Shown here in pieces: positions 24,401-36,400 of a DNA stretch of 64,000 bases. The notes under the pieces are model-generated. The model did no database searches, was not told the DNA's origin, and was given only the letters and a program-made list of their open reading frames with translations. The number at the start of each line of letters is the position of its first letter. Positions within the stretch are counted from its first letter, which is position 1. Source of the DNA: Amphiduros pacificus (lineage: Eukaryota > Annelida > Polychaeta > Phyllodocida > Hesionidae); NCBI GenBank assembly GCA_949316495.1, contig OX439000.1, positions 5,086,501 through 5,150,500 on the forward strand, read 5' to 3'. A program made the position numbers and the translations under genes.

Positions 24401-27400
24401 TGTCATCATGTAGGGAAGTAACAGATATGTCATCATGTAGGGAAGTAACAGATATGGCATCCTGTAGGGAAGTAACAGATATGGCATCCTGTAGGGAAGT
24501 AACAGATATGGCATCCTGTAGGGAAGTAACAGATATGGCATCCTGTAAGGAAGTAGCAGATATGGCATCCTGTAGGGAAGTAACAGATATGTCATCATGT
24601 AGGGAAGTAACAGATATGTCATCCTGTAGGGAAGTAACAGATATGGCATCCTGTAAGGAAGTAACAGATATAGCATCCTGTAGGGAAGTAACAGATATGT
24701 CATCCTGTAAGGAAGTAACAGATATGGCATCCTGTAGGGAAGTAACATATATGGCATCCTGTAGGGCAGTAACAGATATGGCATCCTGTAGGGAAGTAAC
24801 AGATATGGCATCCTGTAGGGAAGTAACAGATATGGCATCCTGTAAGGAAGTAACAGATATGGCATCCTGTAGGGAAGTAACAGATATGGCATCCTGTAGG
24901 GAAGTAACAGATATGGCATCCTGTAGGGAAGTAACATATATGGCATCCTGTAAGGAAGTAACAGATATGGCATCCTGTAGGGAAGTAACAGATATGGCAT
25001 CCTGTAGGGAAGTAACAGATATGGCATCCTGTAGGGCAGTAACATATATGGCATCCTGTAAGGAAGTAACAGATATGGCATCCTGTAAGGAAGTAACAGA
25101 TATGTCATCCTGTAAGGAAGTAACAGATATGGCATCCTGTAGGGAAGTAACATATATGGCATCCTGTAAGGAAGTAACAGATATGGCATCCTGTAGGGAA
25201 GTAACAGATATGGCATCCTGTAGGGCAGTAACATATATGGCATCCTGTAGGGAAGTAACAGATATGGCATCCTGTAAGGAAGTAACAGATATGTCATCCT
25301 GTAAGGAAGTAACAGATATGTCATCATGTAGGGAAGTAACAGATATGTCATCATGTAGGGAAGTAACAGATATGGCATCCTGTAGGGAAGTAACAGATAT
25401 GGCATCCTGTAGGGAAGTAACAGATATGTCATCCTGTAGGGCAGTAACAGATATGGCATCCTGTAGGGAAGTAACAGATATGGCATCCTGTAGGGAAGTA
25501 ACAGATATGGCATCCTGTAAGGAAGTAACAGATATGGCATCCTGTAGGGAAGTAACAGATATGGCATCCTGTAGGGAAGTAACAGATATGGCATCCTGTA
25601 GGGAAGTAACATATATGGCATCCTGTAAGGAAGTAACAGATATGGCATCCTGTAGGGAAGTAACAGATATGGCATCCTGTAGGGAAGTAACAGATATGGC
25701 ATCCTGTAGGGAAGTAACAGATATGGCATCCTGTAGGGAAGTAACAGATATGGCATCCTGTAAGGAAGTAACAGATATGTCATCCTGTAAGGAAGTAACA
25801 GATATGGCATCCTGTAGGGAAGTAACAGATATTTCATCCTGTAGGGAAGTAACAGATATGTCATCCTGTAAGGAAGTAACAGATATGGCATCCTGTAGGG
25901 CAGTAACAGATATGGCATCCTGTAGGGCAGTAACAGATATGGCATGTTGAATATCATGACCAATATCACTGCTGCAGCCCCTTTAATGAAGAGCAAGTGA
26001 CTTATGACCATGTTATGTTGTAAGTTAAAAGAAAGCACTGAGTCCCGCTGGAGTATAACTTAATTATTCCTGCCATAATGAGTGATTCTGCACACAAATA
26101 GAGATCACAGAGCATCTTAAAGATTGTCAACTAACACTCGTCTTGATCAATCATTTGACTTCTATTCTTCTTTCATAACATTTATTTTTAGTGTAGATAT
26201 CAACCTCTTAAGATTTCTTTCTTTGTTTTTAGATGAACCAAAAGTAGCCCTTTGTTTAATTTTTAATAACATGTTTCTGTTCAAGATGTCTTTTGCATTT
26301 ATATGCCAAAATACCATCATAAATGGAGAGGTACATTTATATCTTATGTGTGGTGACACTGTTACCAAATACTCATGACAGCAAAGATTTGCATGCAGTA
26401 TGGACCAATCAATATTTTACACTTAATATATAATGTATGGTAAAGCTGAACTGTGATATAAAACTGAAATGTGATATTCTCAATCTCATCTCTCCAGCTA
26501 CTGCATCTTTGGATATATTTAAGCTTGGCAGAGATGAAGACTTATCAGGCTTTATTCATGATTGTTGCAGGAGTTGATAGAGAACCCCGAGTTGTTTGTG
26601 GACGGTATAAGTCGGCTGGACATAGTTCAGGGTGACCTTGGAGACTGCTGGTTCCTGTGTGCCTGTGCTGCTGTCACCCTCAAGCCAGAGATATGGACCA
26701 AAGTAAGCCACCTCCATCAAATACCAGTCCCCCATCAAATACAGGTCCAGAGATATGGACCAAAGTAAGCCACCTCCATCATATACCAGTCCTCCATCAA
26801 ATACAGGTCCAAAGATATGGACCAAAGTAGGCCACCTCCATCATATACCAGTCCTCCATTAAATACAGGTCCAAAGGTATGGACCAAAGTAGGCCAACTC
26901 CACCACATACCAGTCCTAAGATATGGACCAAAGTAAGCCACCTCAATCACATACAGGTCCTAAGATATGGACCAAAGTAAGCCACCTCCATCATATACCA
27001 GTCCTCCATCAAATACAGGTCCAAAGGTATGGACCAAAGTAGGCCACCTCCACCACATACCAGTCCTAAGATATGGACCAAAGTAAGCCACCTCAATCAC
27101 ATACAGGTCCTAAGATATGGACCAAAGTAAGCCACCTCCATCACATACAGGTCCTAAGATATGGACCAAAGTAAGCCACCTCCATCATATACCAGTCCTC
27201 CATCAAATACAGGTCCAAAGATATGGACCAAAGTAAGCCACCTCCATCATATACCAGTCCTCCATCAAATACAGGTCCAAAGGTATGGACCAAAGTAGGC
27301 CAACTCCACCACATACCAGTCCTAAGATATGGACCAAAGTAAGCCACCTCCATCACATACAGGTCCTAAGATATGGACCAAAGTAAGCCACCTCCATCAT

Positions 27401-30400
27401 ATACCAGTCCTCCATCAAATACAGGTCCAAAGGTATGGACCAAAGTAGGCCAACTCCACCACATACCAGTCCTAAGATATGGACCAAAGTAAGCCACCTC
27501 AATCACATACAGGTCCTAAGATATGGACCAAAGTAGGCCAACTCCATCAAATACCAGTCCTCCATCAAATACAGGTCCAAAGATATGGACCAAAGTAGGC
27601 CAACTCCATCAAATACCAGTCCTCCATCAAATACAGGTCCGAAGATATGGACCAAAGTAGACCAACTCCACCAAATACCAGTCCTATGATATGGACCAAA
27701 GTAAGCCACCTCAATCACATACAGGTACAAATATATGGACCAAAGTAAGCCACCTCAATCACATACAGGTACAAAGATATGGACCAAAGTAAGCCAACTC
27801 CACCAAATACCAGCCCTAAGATATGGACCAAAGTAAGCCACCTCCATCATCTACCAGTCCAAAGGTATGGACTAAAGTAAGCCACCTCCATCCTATACCG
27901 GTCTTCCATCAAATACAGGTCCAAAGATATGGACCAAAGTAAGCCACCTCCATCTTATACCTGGCCTAAGATATGGACCATAGTAGGCCACCTCCATCAA
28001 ATACCATTCCTCCATCAAATACAGGTCCAAAGATATGGACCAAAGTAGGCCAACTCCACCAAATACCAGTCCTAAGATATGGACCAAAGTAAGCCACCTC
28101 CATCATATACCAGTCTTAAGATATGGACCAAAATAAGCCACCTCCATCATATACCGGTCCAAAGACATGAACCAAAGTAAGCCACCTTCATCTTATACCG
28201 GTCCAAAGACATGAACCAAAGTAAGCCACCTTCATCTTATACCGGTCCAAAGACATGAACCAAAGTAAGCCACCTTCATCTTATACCAGTCCAAAGATAT
28301 GGATCTAGCCTCATTTTAAACTACATAGATACCAGTCATAAATTTGTTTGCTAAGTGCTGATTGACAGCCTCCAACAAGGCTAGTTCCGATCTGTCACGT
28401 ACTCCTGTATGACCCTAGATGATTTTTTAACGGTAGAAAGTCATCCAGGGGGAGATGATCACATGATAGATCAGTTGGTGTGAACAGATTTTACAATCCT
28501 TTTGCCTTTTTGACATAAACTGATTGGAAAGAACAGACTTGGAGTGACGCTGATCTGTTAAACTACAGATGGTGTGACGATCACGTTTAAGAGGAAACAT
28601 CTGGCCACACTGTGGTCCTAAGATATCTGCCAAAGTGAGCCCCTTACTTCACATTGTCCTAAGATATCTGCCAAAGTGAGCCCCTTACTTCACATTGTGG
28701 TTCTAAGATATGACCAAAGTGAGCCCCTTACTTCACATTGTGGTTCTAATATATGGACCAAAGTGAGCCCCTTACTTCACATTGTTCTAAGATATGGACC
28801 AAAGTGAACCCCTTACTTCACATTGTGGTTCTAAGATGTGGACCAAAGTGAGCCCCTTACTTCACACTGTGGTCCTAAGATATGGACCAAAGTGAGCCCC
28901 TTACTTCACATTGTCCTAAGATATCTGCCAAAGTGAGCCCCTTACTTCACATTGTGGTTCTAAGATATGACCAAAGTGAGCCCCTTACTTCATATTGTGG
29001 TCCTAATATATGGACCAAAGTGAACCCCTTACTTCACATTGTGGTCCTAAGATATGGACCAAAGTGAGCCCCTTACTTCACATTGTGGTTCTAAGATATG
29101 ACCAAAGTGAGCCCCTTACTTCACACTGTGGTTCTAAGATATGGACCAAAGTGAGCCCCTTACTTCATATTGTGGTCCTAATATATGGACCAAAGTGTGC
29201 CCCTTACTTCACATTGTACGAAGATATGGACCAAAGTGAGCCCCTTACTCCACATTGTGGTCCTAAGATATGGACCAAAGTGAGCCCCTTACTTCACACT
29301 ATGGTCCTAAGATATGGACCAAAGTGAGCCCCTTACTTCATATTGTGGTCCTAATATATGGACCAAAGTGAACCCCTTACTCCACATTGTGGTCCTAAGA
29401 TGTGGACCAAAGTGAACCCCTTACTTCACATTGTGGTCCTAAGATATGGACCAAAGTGAGCCCCTTACTTCATATTGTGGTCCTAATATATGGACCAAAG
29501 TGAACCCCTTACTCCACATTGTGGTCCTAAGATGTGGACCAAAGTGAACCCCTTACTTCACATTGTAGTCCTAAGATATGACCAAAGTGAGCCCCTTACT
29601 TCACATTGTCCGAAGATATGGACCAAAGTGAGCCCCTTACTTCACACTGTGGTTCTAAGATATGACCAAAGTGAGCCCCTTACTTCACACTGTGGTTCTA
29701 AGATATGGACCAAAGTGAGCCCCTTACTTCACATTGTGGTCCTAAGATATGGACCAAAGCGAGCCCCTTACTTCACATTGTGGTCCTAAGATATGGACCA
29801 AAGTATGCCCCTTACTTCACATTGTGGTCCTAAGATATGGACCAAAGTGAGCCCCTTACTTCACATTGTGGTCCTAAGATATGACCAAAGTGAGCCCCTT
29901 ACTTCATATTGTGGTCCTATGATTTGACCAAAGTGAGCCCCTTACTTCATATTGTGGTCCTAAGATATGACCAAAGTGAGCCCCTTACTTCACATTGTGG
30001 TTCTAAGATATGGACCAAAGTGAGCCCCTTACTTCACATTGTAGTCCTAAGATATGACCAAAGTGAGCCCCTTACTTCACATTGTCCAAAGATATGGACC
30101 AAAGTGAGCCCCTTACTTCACATTGTGGTCCTAAGATATGACCAAAGTGAGCCCCTTACTTCACATTGTAGTCCTAAGATATGACCAAAGAAAAAGATAA
30201 ACACCATTGACCTTAAAATAGATGGCATACCAATAGAGCGGGTGAAAGTATTTTGTTTCTTAGGACTCACAATTAATGAGAATCTTACATGGACTGATCA
30301 TATAAATAAAATTTCTAATAAAATATCAAGAAATCTAGAAGTATTGAATAGATTGAAGCACTATCTACCAATTAAAACAAAAGTTATGATCTATAATTCT

Positions 30401-33400
30401 CTCATAATGTCACACATCAATTTTGCCATACTTGTTTGGGGCTATGATTGTAAGAGAATCATTAAACTGCAAAAGAAAGCTATAAGAATTCTCAGTATTA
30501 GTAAATATAATGAACATACAGAGCCTTTATTCAAATACCTGAATTTATTAAAATTTGAGGATATTTTCAAGCTCCGTGAGCTAAAATTTTACTACAAATT
30601 CAAACATGATCAATTACCTCATTATCTTCTAAATCTGCCTGTACAGTATAATAGAGACATACATGAACGTTGTACTCGTTCCCAAAACAAATTCCGATTG
30701 CTTCGGACAAATCACAAGTATGCAACCAAATGTGTCAGACATGACCTTCCTAAGCTCCTCAATCAGATGCCAAATGTAATTTTGGAGAAAGTAGATACAC
30801 ACAGTTTGCAAGGGTTTGCTAATTATATCAAACGGTACTTTATAGTATCTTATCAAGATGTATGCACAATTCCAGGTTGCTATATTTGTTCTCATCATTA
30901 GAATATGTATACTCTGTCACCACCATAATACATCTAAGATTGTAATCACTGTAGTATATGTAACTAGATCTTGTCTAGAGCCAAATAATAGGAAGAAAAC
31001 AGTTAATCAATGTACATTTGTGTAGAGTGCCTTTCACTGTTTCTCTTGTTTTAATCATTTTTTCCCCTCACTCCTTTTGCCTGCTTTGACCATTTGTTTT
31101 GTTATATTATGTTATAATACTCCACTGTACTACATTATTGACAAATAGTTTAGTTTTACAAGTTGCTGCATTTTTTTTGCACACCATCAGAGGTGGTTCT
31201 CATGATAGCGGCAAGTAATTGCCTTAATGGGTATCTCCTGACTTCAAACTGTATATTTGCAATAAGTAATATCTGTATATATTTATGTACCTCATTTATG
31301 GTCTAATAAATCAATCTTGAATCTTGAATCTTGACCAAAGTGAGCCCCTTACTTCACATTGTCCAAAGATATGGACCAAAGTGAGCCCCTTACTTCACAT
31401 TGTGGTCCTAAGATATGGACCAAAGTGAGCCCCTTACTTCACATTGTGGTCCTAAGATATGGACCAAAGTGAGCCCCTTACTTCACATTGTGGTCCTAAG
31501 ATATGGACCAAAGTGAGCCCCTTACTTCACATTGTCCAAAGATATGACCAAAGTGAGCCCCTTACTTCTCACGCTGGTTCTAAAAGTAAGCCCCTTCCTG
31601 GTCCTATTTAATTTAATGTAATTGTAATAATGTGATAACTATTCTGGTTTCAACAAGTTTTCAACAGACAATAGATACAGAGTGGCATGTATAATGTGTG
31701 TGCTGGTTTCAGGTGTCTTGATAAAGACCTAAGCAATCATCAGACAATAGATACAGAGTGGCATGTATAATATGTGTGCTGGTTTCAGGTGTCTTGATAA
31801 AGACCTAAGCAATCATCAGACAATAGATACAGAGTGGCATGTATAATATGTGTGCTGGTTTCAGGTGTCTTGATAAAGACCTAAGCAATCAACAGATAAT
31901 AGATACAGAGGGGCATGTATAATATGTGTGCTTGTTTCAGGTGTCTTGATAAAGACCTAAGCAATCAACAGACAATAGATACAGAGTGGCATGTATAATA
32001 TGTGTGCTGGTTTCAGGTGTCTTGATAAAGACCTAAGCAATCAACAGACAATAGATACAGAGTGGCATGTATAATATGTGTGCTGGTTTCAGGTGTCTTG
32101 ATAAAGACCTAAGCAATCATCAGACAATAGATACAGAGTGGCATGTATAATATGTGTGCTGGTTTCAGGTGTCTTGATAAAGACCTAAGCAATCAACAGA
32201 CAATAGATACAGAGTGGCATGTATAATATGTGTGCTTGTTTCAGGTGTCTTGATAAAGACCTAAGCAATCAACAGACAATAGATACAGAGTGGCATGTAT
32301 AATATGTGTGCTGGTTTCAGGTGTCTTGATAAAGACCTAAGCAATCATCAGACAATAGATACAGAGTGGCATGTATAATATGTGTGCTGGTTTCAGGTGT
32401 CTTGATAAAGACCTAAGCAATCAACAGACAATAGATACAGAGTGGCATGTATAATATGTGTGCTTGTTTCAGGTGTCTTGATAAAGACCTAAGCAATCAA
32501 CAGACAATAGATACAGAGTGGCATGTATAATATGTGTGCTTGTTTCAGGTGTCTTGATAAAGACCTAAGCAATCATCAGATAATAGATACAGAGTGGCAT
32601 GTATAATATGTGTGCTTGTTTCAGGTGTCTTGATAAAGACCTAAGCAATCAACAGACAATAGATACAGAGTGGCATGTATAATATGTGTGCTGGTTTCAG
32701 GTGTCTTGATAAAGACCTAAGCAATCAACAGACAATAGATACAGAGTGGCATGTATAATATGTGTGCTGGTTTCAGGTGTCTTGATAAAGACCTAAGCAA
32801 TCATCAGACAATAGATACAGAGTGGCATGTATAATATGTGTGCTGGTTTCAGGTGTCTTGATAAAGACCTAAGCAATCAACAGACAATAGATACAGAGTG
32901 GCATGTATAATATGTGTGCTTGTTTCAGGTGTCTTGATAAAGACCTAAGCAATCAACAGACAATAGATACAGAGTGGCATGTATAATATGTGTGCTGGTT
33001 TCAGGTGTCTTGATAAAGACCTAAGCAATCAACAGATAATAGATACAGAGGGGCATGTATAATATGTGTGCTTGTTTCAGGTGTCTTGATAAAGACCTAA
33101 GCAATCAACAGATAATAGATACAGAGGGGCATGTATAATATGTGTGCTTGTTTCAGGTGTCTTGATAAAGACCTAAGCAATCAACAGACAATAGATACAG
33201 AGTGGCATGTATAATATGTGTGCTGGTTTCAGGTGTCTTGATAAAGACCTAAGCAATCAACAGATAATAGATACAGAGGGGCATGTATAATATGTGTGCT
33301 TGTTTCAGGTGTCTTGATAAAGACCTAAGCAATCAACAGATAATAGATACAGAGTGGCATGTATAATATGTGTGCTTGTTTCAGGTGTCTTGATAAAGAC

Positions 33401-36400
33401 CTAAGCAATCATCAGACAATAGATACAGAGTGGCATGTATAATATGTGTGCTGGTTTCAGGTGTCTTGATAAAGACCTAAGCAATCAACAGATAATAGAT
33501 ACAGAGGGGCATGTATAATATGTGTGCTTGTTTCAGGTGTCTTGATAAAGACCTAAGCAATCAACAGATAATAGATACAGAGTGGCATGTATAATGTGTG
33601 TGCTGGTTTCAGGTGTCTTGATAAAGACCTAAGCAATCAACAGACAATAGATACAGAGTGGCATGTATAATATGTGTGCTGGTTTCAGGTGTCTTGATAA
33701 AGACCTAAGCAATCAACAGACAATAGATACAGAGTGGCATGTATAATATGTGTGCTGGTTTCAGGTGATTCCTGCTGACAACAAGCTCTTCAACCACCGC
33801 GGCTTGTACCACTTCCAGTTCTGGAGGTTTGGAGAGTGGGTGGATGTCTACATTGACGACCTCCTCCCCACGCGGAATGGCGACCTCATCTACGCCCAGG
33901 CGACGGACAGCAAGGAAGTGTGGCCCCAGCTCATAGAGAAGGCCTATGCCAAGTAAGCACACACCTGTTATGATGCTCGCGCGCACTGCTGGCAGAGGAT
34001 GGCGCTGTCATGATACACTGCGTGCACCTGGAAAGATGCCCGGAAACAATAGACAGATTTATACCAATTAGGATTGATTAGCTGCCTGTGATACATGATA
34101 TACCTCAGATCACCTGCGCTTTGTTTTGTATCATATCACATGATGATAAAGACAATTTCTGTGAAGTTCATGAAGGAGACATTGACTATTCTTCTGTCTT
34201 ATTTCTGTCGCAATCATTTTGGCCCTTTCACAATGAAAGTGGACACTTGGGTTGTTATTAGATTTGGTTTTAGGGTATTACTTGAATTGTTAATTTATAG
34301 ATGTAGTTTCACAAGCCTCTGAAAATGTATATTGTCTTTGTGCATATGTACAGGAGGATATTCTTTAACTTAAACCAAAGTGCAATATTAATTGTTAAAA
34401 TGTGATTGTCAGTTGCTGTGTTGTGATTGACTATTGTCATGCTGTGATTGACTGTCATTTTGACAATTGATTACTTTTGCATAGTATTTTTAAGATATTT
34501 GTGATTGTCAGCTATCGCATTGTGACTGTCCGTTGTTGTGGTTTCAGAGTGAATGGTTGCTATGAAGCCCTGCAGAGTGGCAAGGCCTCAGAGGGCTTAC
34601 TGGACCTGACAGGAGGTCTGACAGAAGTCTACTACCCACCAAACATGAGAGGTCCAGAACTGTTCGATGTTCTCCGACAATCTCTCCGCAATGGGGCTTT
34701 CCTTGCCTGCAATACGGTGAGTACTAAATATGACAGCTGACACCAGAATTCAACCTTGCAATCAATAGTCACATATTATGTTTTTCCTGTAAGGAATTCG
34801 TAATGAATGCTTTTATGACTTTTATTCTTAGGACAGTGAACATGATGGCAGCCGAGGACTGATCACTGGGCATGCTTACTCCATCACCATGGCAACCAAA
34901 CTGCCCACATCAGAAGGTGTGCACAATTTACTGAGAATTTTCAACCCCTGGGGAGGCACAGAATGGACAGGAGACTGGAGTGACCAGTATGTACATACCT
35001 TCACACCATTTATGAATATAGATATCAATCAGTAAGTCATAATGGTTAAGCTCAACTCTATTATTGCATAATATCTTTGGTTAATGACTTATACCTGGTT
35101 GATTTGGTGTATAAAGCTCACTCAAAATATGAATGATAGTAAAGAATCCACCATCTGTTTAGTTTTGTATTTTTATTCTGTCTTGAACTGATGAACTGAG
35201 TCACATAAATATTGGTTTCATTTTTATTATGATATGTTTTATAAAACGACAAATAAAGATGATTGGCATATACAATATATTTACATAAATAAGAAATTAG
35301 TCTGGTTAAGATGTATTGGGTGGGCATAACATGGGACTAAATATAAATTTTGCAGGAGTGAGAAGTGGAAGTTGGTTCCAGCGGAGGTGAAGAAATCTCT
35401 GAGTCTGAAGCAGGAGCTGGATGGCGAGTTCTGGATGAGCTACTCAGACTTCTGCCAGCACTTTGCCAGAGTTTACATCTGCACCTTGGGACCTGACTTT
35501 GACATGGACGGCATTGTTGATAAAAGTGAGTGAGATGGATGTCAGAGTGATATCTGAAAATATTCACCAGGTGGCACCACTTAAACATATATGAAAACAT
35601 TCACTAGGTGGCACCACTTACATGTATGAAAACATTCACTAGGTGGCACCACCATGCAGGCAAGATAACTGAACTGATATGTTGTCTGTCCTTGATATTT
35701 ACAGGTAAAATGTACAGTTTTCATGGGGCCTGGGTGCCAGGATTATGCTCTGGAGGCTGTAGTGATAATCTGGGGAAGTATGCCACTAATCCTCAGTACC
35801 GCTTCTCCATCTCTACGGCAGATAATCCAGAGCGGAATGAGTGGGAGGAAGATGAGATCCAGGTGGCGTCACAGAAGTGCTTCCTCATTGTGTCCCTCAT
35901 GCAGAAATTTGAGCGTGTCTATAAGAAAAAGGACCCCTTGCTCACAGAACAGTATATTAACTTTAGACTTTATCAGGTAAGTTCAAATTTCCCTGGTAAA
36001 AATGATTCCCAACTGATATTTTTGCACACGCTATCTATACATATAGATTGTTTTTACTCTTACCTACTGCTCTCTTGTCTCCGCAGCTTTTTGTCAGTTT
36101 CATATATGATTCCCAACTGATAACCTATGGACTGTCTAGATCTCTGTCTCTATGTGCTGCCATCTAGGGGCAGGTGTTAGAGACATGAGGGGCTAGCCTG
36201 GATAAGATTATATGGTGAAAACAGCCATTTGAGCATTCAACTAGATCTATAGTATATTCATCTCCTTAATATGTGTGTTTCTTTGGATTTCAGGTGGAAA
36301 ACTTCCGCACACATAGACTTGACAAGAGATTTTTTCTGGATAATAGTTCAGTTGAGCCAGTTCTGGGTGAGGTGGACTATACTAACACCCGTGAGGTGAC

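Noticed and set aside
23455-26038. Open frames of more than 830 codons on both strands
   Set aside because: 27-bp array without stops in one frame per strand. Coding on either strand is unsupported; unit variants change residues freely in the plus frame.
30242-30901. Host protein-coding gene of 219 codons
   Set aside because: The sequence is the C-terminal part of a LINE polyprotein, bounded by a target duplication.
28617-33764. CRISPR-like regular repeats
   Set aside because: Continuous tandem units without unique spacers, in a eukaryotic intron.
33705-33986. Minus-strand open frame over calpain exon 4
   Set aside because: Shadow of a conserved plus-strand exon. Other antisense shadows over the calpain and channel exons were dropped for the same reason.
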